Below are positions 9,577-18,015 of a stretch of DNA of 50,063 nucleotides, in pieces. Position 1 is the first letter of the stretch; every line of letters begins with the position of its first letter. Both the position numbers and the translations under genes were made by a program. A model generated the notes under the pieces. The model was given only the letters and a program-made list of their open reading frames with translations. It searched no databases and had not been told where the DNA came from. The DNA is from Bdellovibrio sp. (GTDB lineage Bacteria; Myxococcota; SpSt-1050): positions 1 to 50,063 of the forward strand of contig DYEF01000097.1 in the NCBI GenBank assembly GCA_020725805.1. Direction: 5' to 3'.

Positions 9577-10338
9577 ATGGGTTTTGTATTAGGTCTTGTC
9601 TGTCCCAAATGCAGATTTCTGAACAAGTGGGGTGAGAATCTATGTGTCAGGTGTATGTCTGTGCTGAGGGAAGAGGGCGGTTCTGTCATTAAGGAAATTC
9701 AGATCTTTCATGTCAATAAGGGCGGGCGTGGTCTGCTGTTCTCTTCCACCAATGCATTTTCGGTAAGTATCGGAAGAAACAAGTGCGATATCAGCTTTGA
9801 GAATGACAGGTACCTCTCACCTATACACGCAAGGATCGAGAATTCGGTTGAAGGGCTCAGGATTGTGGATGCAGGCTCCTACAACGGTGTTTTCAGAAAG
9901 GTTATAGGGTCAAGGCCGGTCAAGGCATCCGATGTATTTATCTGTGGTTCACAGATACTGAAGTTTCTGGGTGTTCTCAGCAGCCTGACTCCTTATATTC
10001 TGCCCGATGGCACGACATTTTACGGGTCTTTTATCCCTGACAGAGAGTATCTGATGATTCAGCAGATTCTGGGGAGCAGAAAGATGGGGGATTTATATCT
10101 CAGACCCGCACCCCTGACGATAGGAAGGGAGAAGGCGGATATACTGTTCCCGCAGGATAAATTTCTTTCCTCGACGCACTGTTCCATCTCTTCGTCCGAG
10201 GGCGGATTTTTGCTGACAGACCTGAATTCCGCAAACGGGATATACCTCAAGGTCAGAGGTTCCGAGATAATCAATGACGGAGATGTGCTTCTGATGGGAC
10301 AGGAGCTCATAATGGTCAGAATAATCCGGAAAGAATGA
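9577..10338 (+). CDS. zinc-ribbon protein with two FHA domains
   Basis: A 253-residue cytoplasmic protein. An N-terminal zinc ribbon (CPKC at 9-12, CVRC at 27-30) precedes two FHA domains. Each shows the hallmark pattern: FHA1 SIGRNKCDISF..LSPIHARI..SYNGVF, and FHA2 TIGREKADILF..LSSTHCSI..SANGIY. FHA domains bind phosphothreonine, so this protein probably reads the output of Ser/Thr kinases such as those at 682 and 32092. AGGGAG at 9565-9570 lies 6 nt before the ATG. It closes the operon begun at 3084; a long non-coding gap follows. Confidence 0.9.
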   Translation: MGFVLGLVCPKCRFLNKWGENLCVRCMSVLREEGGSVIKEIQIFHVNKGGRGLLFSSTNAFSVSIGRNKCDISFENDRYLSPIHARIENSVEGLRIVDAGSYNGVFRKVIGSRPVKASDVFICGSQILKFLGVLSSLTPYILPDGTTFYGSFIPDREYLMIQQILGSRKMGDLYLRPAPLTIGREKADILFPQDKFLSSTHCSISSSEGGFLLTDLNSANGIYLKVRGSEIINDGDVLLMGQELIMVRIIRKE

Positions 10339-10614
10339 CCTCACCCTTTGCTCTGTTGCAAAAAAACTGGGTCTCCCGCAAAACCCTATACAGCGAACCA
10401 TCTCTGTTCAGAGGTGCCCTATGGCCGAAGAATGTCACCCGTGTCACACGGGGCAGAAAAATTGTAACGGGATAATTCCGGTATGAATATAAAGACTGCC
10501 ATTTATTGATTCGTTTTTTTGAAAAAAAAGTCCGGTTTTACCTGAAAATCAAAGATTTGTTGCATTAATATATGCATAGTTGTATAATGAGCAGTAATTT
10601 CAGGAGGACTTAAG
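10339..10614 (+). other. non-coding gap with hairpins and a promoter
   Basis: A 276-bp region without a convincing gene. It holds two compact perfect inverted repeats: CTCT-GTTC-AGAG (10402-10413) and CCCGTG-TCA-CACGGG (10438-10452). Neither is followed by a T-run, so neither is a standard terminator. The first half is noticeably more GC-rich than the rest. The last 55 bp carry a strong promoter for the downstream lipoprotein. I compared it by eye with common riboswitches, including c-di-GMP-I, and found no match. Confidence 0.5.
10560..10588 (+). promoter_or_regulatory. sigma70-type promoter of Cys-rich lipoprotein
   Basis: TTGCAT (10560-10565), a 17-bp spacer and a perfect TATAAT (10583-10588). 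Transcription should begin near 10595, giving a 20-nt leader with AGGAGG at 10602-10607 before the ATG at 10615. Confidence 0.75.
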
Positions 10615-12486
10615 ATGAAAAGATTATTACTGCTCTCTGTTATTATGGGTTTTTCGATTCTTTTCTTTCAGTGCACCTCTGATACAGGTGAACAGACACA
10701 GCAGACAGATGCACAGGGTGATATCATAATATTAAATGATATTTCCGTAAAAGATGCATCAGAAGATGTAATATCCGGTCCTGATGCCACTTCGGGTTGC
10801 AAAAAGAACAGCGACTGCAAACTCGGACATATATGTAAGAATACCGAATGTGTAGAGGGATGTGTTACTGTGGCAGACTGTCCTCCCGAAGAATTCCCTT
10901 CAAGAAAACTTTGCAATGCCGGTCTTGGTGAAAATGGAAAGTGTGTGGAGTGTATCGAAAATAAAGACTGTGAGAGTAATCTCTGCTCACAGGAGGGAGT
11001 CTGTCTCGAGGCGCCTGAGTGTGCGGATGACAGGGACTGTACAACACCCGAGAAGCCGTATTGTGAGAAAGCCGATGGAAAGTGCTATGAGTGTACGGAT
11101 GGCGCTCACTGCAGGTCCGGTGTATGTACGAGCCATATCTGTGAGCCTTTTACAGGTTGTGACACGGATAAAGACTGCAAGGATGCCAAACTGCCTTACT
11201 GCGATATAACCGATAATAAATGTTATGAGTGTGTTGAGAACAAGCATTGTCTCTCAAACAGCTGTACCGACCATAAGTGTGATCCGCTCAAGGACTGTAA
11301 GACAGATGCCGATTGTCCTCCGCTGGTTCCGTATTGCGACCCGTCCAGTGATAAGTGTTATGAGTGTGTGATGAGTAATCAGTGTAAGACCGGTCTTTGT
11401 GTAAATCACAAGTGTGATACATCGGTTGATTGTACCAAAGATGGCTGTAAGGAGGGTGAGCAGTGTGATTCGTTTACAAAGAAATGCTATCCCAACTGTT
11501 CGTCACAGGATATTCAGGGATATACTGTATATTACTGCAAGCCTCCGTATCCGATTCTTGGCTGCGAAGATACCAAAAAGGTCTGCTATCCCTGTACGAA
11601 GAACGATGACTGTAACGGCAAGGTCTGTGATGTGAAGTACCACGAATGTATCTACTGTTATAATGACGGCGCCTGTTCCCCGAAAGTCTGCAAGGAGGAG
11701 GACGGGCTCTGTGTTGAGTGTGTGGAGAATGGGGATTGTAAGGATGCCTCGAAGCCGCTTTGCAAATCCGATAATACCTGTGTTCAGTGTCTCTCGGGGA
11801 GTGACTGTCCGAAATCACTCCCGTTCTGCGATGACAGAAATGTCTGCAGGGAGTGTCTGAAAAACGAAGATTGTGCAAATAATATGAAGTGTGACCCGTT
11901 CTATAAGAAGTGTGTCGAGTGTCTTGCCGATGCGGATTGCAAGGATGCAAATAAGCCCAAGTGCGATTCTCTCTATCATAAGTGTGTCGAATCAGGAATA
12001 AAGGCTCAGTGCGAGACCTGTACACAGAATTCTGAGTGTGGGACCGGGAATTACTGTGTGATTAACAAGACTCTTTTGGGGCAGGAACTCGAAAGAGCCT
12101 GTGCATGGCCATGTACACAGGATACGGAGTGTCCCAAGGGATATTACTGTGTCAGCAAGCAGGCCGTTTCCGGAGGGAATGTGAAAGTATGCTATCCCGA
12201 CTATGCAAAACTCTCAAATGTGCTCCTGATTCAGGCCTCGACCTGTCAGGGGTTAAAGGATGTTTTCAAGATGAACTGCAACAATCAGCAGGATACCTGC
12301 GGACTTACGAACGCAAAAGATATGGTCTGTATTGAGGTACAGCAATACAATGTCTCAGTCTGTGAAATTCCCTGTGCAGAAGACAGGGATTGTCCTGATG
12401 CAACTATCTACGGATTCAAGGTCGCAACAGTATGTAAGGAGATTCCGAATGTGCCTCTCGTCAAGTTCTGTATGCCTTCTTATTAG
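10615..12486 (+). CDS. large Cys-rich (Dickkopf/EGF-like) lipoprotein
   Basis: A 623-residue predicted lipoprotein. The signal peptide ends in the lipobox FFQC with lipidated C20. A low-complexity Asp/Ser/Ile segment (about 25-60, DISVKDASEDVISGPDA) acts as a spacer. The rest is an array of short disulfide-type repeats with the recurring pattern C-x-x-D-x-D-C...PYCD..KCYECV.N.HC...C..H.C, resembling the Cys-rich repeats of large myxobacterial surface proteins. No catalytic motif is visible. It probably sits on the outer membrane, perhaps surface-exposed. It has its own strong promoter and is followed by a second lipoprotein with the same kind of repeats. Confidence 0.85.
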   Translation: MKRLLLLSVIMGFSILFFQCTSDTGEQTQQTDAQGDIIILNDISVKDASEDVISGPDATSGCKKNSDCKLGHICKNTECVEGCVTVADCPPEEFPSRKLCNAGLGENGKCVECIENKDCESNLCSQEGVCLEAPECADDRDCTTPEKPYCEKADGKCYECTDGAHCRSGVCTSHICEPFTGCDTDKDCKDAKLPYCDITDNKCYECVENKHCLSNSCTDHKCDPLKDCKTDADCPPLVPYCDPSSDKCYECVMSNQCKTGLCVNHKCDTSVDCTKDGCKEGEQCDSFTKKCYPNCSSQDIQGYTVYYCKPPYPILGCEDTKKVCYPCTKNDDCNGKVCDVKYHECIYCYNDGACSPKVCKEEDGLCVECVENGDCKDASKPLCKSDNTCVQCLSGSDCPKSLPFCDDRNVCRECLKNEDCANNMKCDPFYKKCVECLADADCKDANKPKCDSLYHKCVESGIKAQCETCTQNSECGTGNYCVINKTLLGQELERACAWPCTQDTECPKGYYCVSKQAVSGGNVKVCYPDYAKLSNVLLIQASTCQGLKDVFKMNCNNQQDTCGLTNAKDMVCIEVQQYNVSVCEIPCAEDRDCPDATIYGFKVATVCKEIPNVPLVKFCMPSY

Positions 12487-12586
12487 GAGTTAGAATTATC
12501 GGATGAATGTCGTATATGATAACATCAGGTTTTCTGAGATAATTATAGATGGAATATAGTATAAGCATATTCCAAGGAGGTCAGTT

Positions 12587-14830
12587 ATGACTTACAGAAG
12601 ATATTTGAAGGAAATAACGGTTCTTCTCCTGATTGCCTCATTTACTCTGATTACCTGTTCTGACGACCCGACTCCGGGCGGGAATACGAAGACGCAGCTG
12701 AAAAGGGGTCTGGTGGTAGTTGGTCAGGCTCAGGTAAACGCTATCCCTGATACAACTCAGAAATTTACAGTCCTGTACTTTGAAACAGACGATAAGGCAA
12801 CAAAGGGACTCCCCAACGAAAATCTCTCCTTAAAGTTTGTCAAGGATGCGAAGGATTCACAGCTTTCCAGAAACACGGTCACCACGGATACCAACGGAAG
12901 GGCTGATATAGAAGTTAAGGTTGGTAAGAATTTCCCGACCAATACAGTTACCAAGATACAGATTATGGTTTCACCCCAGACCGTGGATAATTCTAAATAC
13001 GAGGTGGAGCCAATTTATCTTAGCATTATTGTAAAGCCGGTTGGTTCCTCGATGAAGGCAGTGGGACCCACAGAGAGACAGGGGTGTGTAAAGCAGAAGG
13101 TTACGCTGCAGGTCAAAATGACCCAGATTGACTATACAAGCAAGCAGAGCCGTGAGATTCCGATTCAGGGGAAACAGGTTACATTCAGTATTGTGAAGGC
13201 TGCGCAGGAACAGATTACGGCAAAGTTTGACCCCTCCGGCGGTGATACTGTTCAGGTCGATACAAATCTCTCTGGTATTGCAACTGCAACACTTTACGCA
13301 GGTGAAGAGGCGAGGGATTATAATGTTCTTGCTCAGGCCGAAGGTGTCCCGAGTGTTCAGTTCCATATCGTGGTCAATGCCGAGTCGAGCTGCACGGCGG
13401 GCTGCAAGACCTCCAAGGACTGCGGTGACGGTCTCGTCTGTATAAACGGTGAATGCAGAAATAAGGATGACCCGATTGCCTGTCAGAAGAAAGAGGACTG
13501 TCCGTCCGGCTACGATTGCATAAATAATGTCTGTGAAGCAACAACTACCTGCCCTCCGGGTTATCATCTGGATCCGGGCGGACCCGGTCAGTCACCTTCC
13601 TGTGTGGCAGATAATCCCGATATTAAGCCCTGCAAGACAGATGCCGATTGTCCCGGTCCCAATTATTACTGCCAGAACGGGGAGTGTAAGGAGATCAAGA
13701 CCAGTTGCGATTCGATATCGGACTGCCCGTACGGTTATATATGCGAGAATAATACCTGTGTCCCCGGCGGTGGTCAGGACTGCAAGACAGATGCCGATTG
13801 CCCGACCGGATTCTGCAAAGATGGCAAGTGCATCAGTTGTATAAGGGATTCTGATTGCCCGCAGGATAATATCTGTGCGGACGGAATATGTGTCCCGAAG
13901 CCCAAGTGCGGGGATATGGAAGATGAGGATGTGACGGGTCTCTGGTATACCGAACACGATTTTGACCTTTCGAATGCGCTCCTCGGTCTGCCGAAACTGG
14001 CCGAGCCTCTGGATTTCATCGACCAGGTATTCAAAGGGAATCTGGGAGATATCGGTAATATCCCGATTATCGGAGATATTCTCGAAGCACTCGTTCAGGA
14101 CCTCATCAAACAGTATGTGCCGCCATGGGTTCCGAATCTTATCCACGGTCTCAATGCCCTTGCAAATATTCTGCAGCAGATGAAAGTGCTCGGGGTTATG
14201 GAACTCTGGAATACACAGGTTCCGGATATGGTAAACGGCAAGGAGCAGTGGGAGAGTATTGTTGTATGGTGGATCGACCAGTGCCCGAAAGGGAGACAGG
14301 ACCCCAACTGGCCTCAGTGTGCAGAGCTGGATATCGCTATGGGAGATGCGGATATAAAAATGACCGAAAACCGACCTATTGTCGGAGTGGTGGATTGTGA
14401 TACTCTCTTTATAAGGGAACGTCAGGTAGAGTTTGAGGCATACAAACTGATCAATTATCTGGTCAATCTCATTACACAGATTACGACCGGTTATGATACA
14501 CTTGAAGATGCTGTCGAAAATATGATTGACTGTGCAGAGGTTCAGCAGGCAGTCGATGATATGGCCTGTGATATGTCCAACGGGAGTATCTGTTCTGTTC
14601 CCGGCGTAGAGGCAGCCTGTGAGGTCGCAAAGAAACAACTCCCCAAGGCACTTATGGATTGGCTCGCAAAACAGGGATTGCCGACCAAGATGACATTCTC
14701 AGGTTCTGCAAAGATCGTCGATGATGATAAGGATAAATATGCAGACCACCTGAAAGATGGTGTCTGGAACGGCAAGATCGAAGTACTCTTTAACGGCAAG
14801 CTGACCGGCAAGTGGAAGGCCGAAAGATAA
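12587..14830 (+). CDS. lipoprotein with Ig-like, Cys-rich and unknown C-terminal domains
   Basis: A 747-residue lipoprotein with lipobox LITC (C24). Residues about 38-260 look like two invasin/Big_1-type beta sandwiches (e.g. TTDTNGRADIEVKVG). Residues about 268-440 form a Cys-rich repeat region of the type seen in the preceding protein (CKTDADCP, CINGEC). The last 300 residues are different: Trp-rich and mostly helical in its first part, with a few cysteines, and ending in a possible beta strand pair (MTFSGSAKIVDDD..GKIEVLFNGKLTGKW). I cannot assign this domain. AAGGAGG at 12574-12580 lies 6 nt before the ATG. It probably forms a surface-protein unit with the previous gene. Confidence 0.8.
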   Translation: MTYRRYLKEITVLLLIASFTLITCSDDPTPGGNTKTQLKRGLVVVGQAQVNAIPDTTQKFTVLYFETDDKATKGLPNENLSLKFVKDAKDSQLSRNTVTTDTNGRADIEVKVGKNFPTNTVTKIQIMVSPQTVDNSKYEVEPIYLSIIVKPVGSSMKAVGPTERQGCVKQKVTLQVKMTQIDYTSKQSREIPIQGKQVTFSIVKAAQEQITAKFDPSGGDTVQVDTNLSGIATATLYAGEEARDYNVLAQAEGVPSVQFHIVVNAESSCTAGCKTSKDCGDGLVCINGECRNKDDPIACQKKEDCPSGYDCINNVCEATTTCPPGYHLDPGGPGQSPSCVADNPDIKPCKTDADCPGPNYYCQNGECKEIKTSCDSISDCPYGYICENNTCVPGGGQDCKTDADCPTGFCKDGKCISCIRDSDCPQDNICADGICVPKPKCGDMEDEDVTGLWYTEHDFDLSNALLGLPKLAEPLDFIDQVFKGNLGDIGNIPIIGDILEALVQDLIKQYVPPWVPNLIHGLNALANILQQMKVLGVMELWNTQVPDMVNGKEQWESIVVWWIDQCPKGRQDPNWPQCAELDIAMGDADIKMTENRPIVGVVDCDTLFIRERQVEFEAYKLINYLVNLITQITTGYDTLEDAVENMIDCAEVQQAVDDMACDMSNGSICSVPGVEAACEVAKKQLPKALMDWLAKQGLPTKMTFSGSAKIVDDDKDKYADHLKDGVWNGKIEVLFNGKLTGKWKAER

Positions 14831-14833
14831 TTT

Positions 14834-15055
14834 ATGTTTGACGAAGACAGGGATTTTGACGAGGAGCCGAATGTAAAGCCTTCGGTTCCTCTTGCCAGAA
14901 TACGGTTTTATGAGTTCGATTGCCCGAACTGTGATGCCAATAATCCTATGAATGACGGGTTCAAGCACGATGATGAACTTGTCTGTCTTTACTGTGGTCT
15001 GGAATTTAAGGTAAAGACCGTCTCCGAAAACAGATTCAAGCTGATTCCTATCTGA
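14834..15055 (+). CDS. small zinc-ribbon protein
   Basis: A 73-residue acidic protein with two CxxC knuckles (CPNC and CLYC) separated by about 20 residues, the usual spacing of a zinc ribbon. It starts 3 bp after the stop of the preceding lipoprotein with no clear ribosome-binding site, so it is probably co-transcribed and translationally coupled. The role is unknown. It ends convergently with the reverse-strand gene at 15101. Confidence 0.65.
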   Translation: MFDEDRDFDEEPNVKPSVPLARIRFYEFDCPNCDANNPMNDGFKHDDELVCLYCGLEFKVKTVSENRFKLIPI

Positions 15056-15100
15056 GTCGATTTTTCAAAAATCCGCCGACTTCCTGTGAAAATTTGTAAA

Positions 15101-15844
15101 TTACGAGGTGAGATATCTTGCGACTTCCCTTATTACAGGGTGAATCTCTGTGTCGTTTCTGACCTGAACAAGCTCGGTCTTTGGCAAAAGGTATGTCAGT
15201 TTGATTGATAATCCCGGAAAGCAGTAAGGATTTCTGACCAGTGTTGTTCTTATCCGTCTGTTGTTCTTCCACCTGTAACTATTGTAGATTTCCAGAAGGA
15301 CCGGGGCGAAATTCGGCCTTCTTGCCCCGAGGGCAATGACGTCACTTTCGAAGAGCCTCGGATTCAAAAGCAGAATTCTGATGACATCAGGTGTAGGGTC
15401 CTTAAGCAGCCTCTCTACCATCTTTCTGTCGAGCCTTTTTGCAAAAGACTTTCTTTCTCCCAGCGTTACCTTCGAGAGTTCGACGTCCCACTCCTCAAAA
15501 TCCTTCGGGTCAGCACTCATCACCGGCGGCGGAGAGATAAAGAAGGATTTGACCTCATTATAATTCTTTTCGACGGCAGTAAGGTAGATTGACTCTATCT
15601 TTTCGTAGAGATGAGCACTTTCGCCGGCGATATTTATCATAACATCTGTAAGTGCATTCATTATTCTCAGTGATATATTCTCTTCCTCTCTTAGAGTCAG
15701 GATAACTGTCCTGAGAATCTCTGTAACCAGTTCAGGTTCCAGTTTTTCTATTATTTCCCTTATCTGATACCTGTGAAAAGATAATTCCGTACTGGTTCTG
15801 AAACGGGGTTTAATCTCATTTTCGAAAATCTCACTGATATTCAT
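15101..15844 (-). CDS. alpha-helical repeat protein
   Basis: A 247-residue soluble protein, predicted all-helical. The second half contains HEAT- or LRV-like units, each a pair of helices around a turn with Asn-Pro or Asp-Pro (LLKDPTPDVIRILLLNPRLF; RTTLVRNPYC; NDTEIHPVIREVARYL). This pattern suggests a scaffold for protein-protein contacts. Its start overlaps the stop of the upstream zinc-ribbon/TM protein by three bases (ATGA), so the two are translationally coupled and probably work together. No enzyme motif is seen. Confidence 0.75.
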   Translation of the reverse strand: MNISEIFENEIKPRFRTSTELSFHRYQIREIIEKLEPELVTEILRTVILTLREEENISLRIMNALTDVMINIAGESAHLYEKIESIYLTAVEKNYNEVKSFFISPPPVMSADPKDFEEWDVELSKVTLGERKSFAKRLDRKMVERLLKDPTPDVIRILLLNPRLFESDVIALGARRPNFAPVLLEIYNSYRWKNNRRIRTTLVRNPYCFPGLSIKLTYLLPKTELVQVRNDTEIHPVIREVARYLTS

Positions 15845-17898
15845 TGAGAGGAAACTTTAACCGAGGATTTGACATTTACTCCGTTTATATCAATATTGCT
15901 TATTATAAGAGGGGCTATGAACGGGTTCTTTCTCTGGGTGATTATTCTGGATCTGTTCTTGCTTATGAAATCCCTGATTTCTTCCATATTCTTTATATTC
16001 ATAATATCTTCGGATTTTTCCGTATAGGTGAGCGGGTATTCTGTCTGTATAATCTCGTTGCCAGATAGGTCAGATAAGCTGAACTGAAGGATTATGCTGT
16101 CGGGAGGGACAGGTTTGTTGAGGTTTATATGTCCGGTGAAAATCAGTAGTGTCTCTTTCGGGCTTATTTGCCTGAAATAGAGATTCTCTATGACAATCGA
16201 ATTGGTAATCAACGGTTGCCTTATGGCTTTGAGAATATCGGCATTTATATCAGGAAAGATCTTTGAGGGTGAGTACGATATCAGTCCGACCAGTGCCCCG
16301 AATATAAGTGTAAATATCCATTTTGCAACCTCTCTCTTGATTGATTTTTCACTATCCTTGAGAGCCATAGTCGCAGGTTTGAGGGGGACGGATGCGGTAC
16401 TCTTTCTGGGAAACTCCTCTGACTGACCGGCCTCCTGATACGTCTGGATGGCCGGCTCCTGTGTTGTGGACCTGACCGGGGCTGGTTTTGCTATTGCCGG
16501 GATATTCTGTACAGGTGACTGAACCGGAGACATATCGATGGAATCCATCTGTGAGAGAAGGTCATCGCTCCTGTTTGCATTTGGTGAAAATCTGTTCCTG
16601 TCATCATCAGGCTTTTTTGTCTCCGGAAGGTCTGCCCCGAGTTCACCGAATTCGAATGAACCTAAATTATCGGAGATGTTACTGATCTGGGGCTCCGGTG
16701 CCGGTGCCGGTGTGTTTGCGGCCGGCGGGGCAGATAATTCGGAGAGAAGGTCATCGGCCATATTGAGTGAGGGAGGTTTCGGAATCTGAGGCTGAGCTGT
16801 ATTCTGTGGAGACAAGAACATCGAGAGGTCATCACTCAGCAGATTGTCCTGAATCTGCTGTGGCTCGGGGACCTTCGCCGGTGCGGGTATATCACTTAGG
16901 GAGAAGGCCTCTGTAGGGTTAGGAGGTATATTCAGGGGAGGTGGCTGCTGATGTGCAGATATGCTCTGGGCGTTCTGATGGGCAACAGGAACGGCCTCCA
17001 TATAGAGCATAGTCTTTCTCACCTGCTTCTCCTGAGGCGTTGTCTGCTCTGGTGGCGTCTGAGGTTCTGATTCGGCAAAGAGACTGTCGAAGACCTTATC
17101 TATGTCCATTGAAAGTTTGTCCTGCGGACTTGCAATCTGCGGTGCCGGCGGAGCAGTTTCATCCTTCTGAGCACTGATAACCGGCTCTTTCGGTTTATCG
17201 GGGGAAACTAAGCCTGAAGTAGGCTTGGGGTCTGTTCCGGTCTGTATAGCGGGTTTCTCCTGAATTGTGGCAGAGAGAAGAGCAGAGAGGTCAGGTAATT
17301 CCTCAGGTGTAGAATCTGTTGTTTCTTTTTCCGGGATTTGTATAGGTGGAGAAGAATTTATATCCGAGATGCTGTCGAGCAATGAATCGATGCCCGGAAT
17401 ATCTGCTGGTGACGACTTCTTCTCAGGTGTACTGGTGACGGCTTCAAAATCCGGGAGCGGTATGTCCGGTATATCAGCAGGTTTGGCGGGCAACTCTGTC
17501 TTCACGACCGGTTCAGTCTGAACCTGCTTGCTGAGTCCGGATTCGATTGCGGACATTATTTCACTCAGTCCCTGTCCTGAATCCTCGATTATTTTTATCT
17601 CGGGAGATGACATAGGTATGCCGTGTCCCAGTGATTCTACAGAGGACGAGAGACTATTCTGATGCCTTTTGATTGTAACCGGAGAGTCATCGTCCTTATC
17701 TTCCCCGAACGGGGCCGGTATGAATCCTATCCTTGTCTTCTCCTCAAATTCTTCGGCAACGGGCTGAGTTGCCGGCTTTATAGGATATACTGAGAATACA
17801 TTTTTACATTTGCTGCATCTTACCTTGGTCCCTTCAGGCTTGATCTTTTCATCAGGGAGCTTGAATGAGGTATTACATTTGTCACACTTAATAATCAT
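15841..17898 (-). CDS. MJ0042-type zinc-ribbon, Pro-rich, single-TM protein
   Basis: A 685-residue protein. The N-terminal 37 residues form an MJ0042-type zinc ribbon (CDKC..CSKC). It continues with a long disordered Pro/Gln/Ser-rich region (about 50-515) containing short recurrent hydrophobic acidic motifs (DDLLSELSA, DNLLSDDLSMFL, DSLLDSISDI) that look like docking sites. One TM helix lies at about 524-545, and a beta-rich extracytoplasmic C-terminus resembles the domain attached to such ribbons (DUF3426-like). The orientation implied is ribbon inside and C-terminus outside. There is no Shine-Dalgarno sequence. A TATATC hexamer ends 10 nt before the ATG, so the message may be leaderless. 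The architecture parallels the gene at 48567. Confidence 0.82.
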   Translation of the reverse strand: MIIKCDKCNTSFKLPDEKIKPEGTKVRCSKCKNVFSVYPIKPATQPVAEEFEEKTRIGFIPAPFGEDKDDDSPVTIKRHQNSLSSSVESLGHGIPMSSPEIKIIEDSGQGLSEIMSAIESGLSKQVQTEPVVKTELPAKPADIPDIPLPDFEAVTSTPEKKSSPADIPGIDSLLDSISDINSSPPIQIPEKETTDSTPEELPDLSALLSATIQEKPAIQTGTDPKPTSGLVSPDKPKEPVISAQKDETAPPAPQIASPQDKLSMDIDKVFDSLFAESEPQTPPEQTTPQEKQVRKTMLYMEAVPVAHQNAQSISAHQQPPPLNIPPNPTEAFSLSDIPAPAKVPEPQQIQDNLLSDDLSMFLSPQNTAQPQIPKPPSLNMADDLLSELSAPPAANTPAPAPEPQISNISDNLGSFEFGELGADLPETKKPDDDRNRFSPNANRSDDLLSQMDSIDMSPVQSPVQNIPAIAKPAPVRSTTQEPAIQTYQEAGQSEEFPRKSTASVPLKPATMALKDSEKSIKREVAKWIFTLIFGALVGLISYSPSKIFPDINADILKAIRQPLITNSIVIENLYFRQISPKETLLIFTGHINLNKPVPPDSIILQFSLSDLSGNEIIQTEYPLTYTEKSEDIMNIKNMEEIRDFISKNRSRIITQRKNPFIAPLIISNIDINGVNVKSSVKVSSQ

Positions 17899-17966
17899 CA
17901 GGGATTAAGATATAATATTTTTCCCGAATTGTCTATTTACTTTTGATTGTGAAATCTGAATTTACT

Positions 17967-17994
17967 TTGATAATTCGGGCATATTTGGTATTAT
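17967..17994 (+). promoter_or_regulatory. promoter of the M4-like metalloprotease
   Basis: TTGATA (17967-17972), a 16-bp spacer and TATTAT (17989-17994). The leader is about 15-20 nt long, with GGGAGG at 18006-18011 before the ATG at 18016. Confidence 0.6.
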
Positions 17995-18015
17995 AAAGAG
18001 ACCTCGGGAGGTGTT

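Noticed and set aside
10345-10460. c-di-GMP-I (GEMM) riboswitch
   Set aside because: A GCAAAACC stretch resembles one motif, but the tetraloop/receptor and 3' pairing elements are missing, and the block lies upstream of the mapped-looking promoter.
11474-12025. His/Arg/Tyr-rich reverse-strand frame of 183 codons
   Set aside because: Its composition is the mirror image of the Cys-rich repeats on the other strand; no independent support.
13592-14638. 348-codon reverse-strand open frame
   Set aside because: Lies wholly antisense to the lipoprotein at 12587, has no family motif and no ribosome-binding site, and its composition mirrors the sense codons.
15059-15073. GATTTTT-C-AAAAATC dyad between convergent genes as bidirectional terminator
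   Set aside because: All-AT arms and a one-base centre would not form a stable RNA hairpin.
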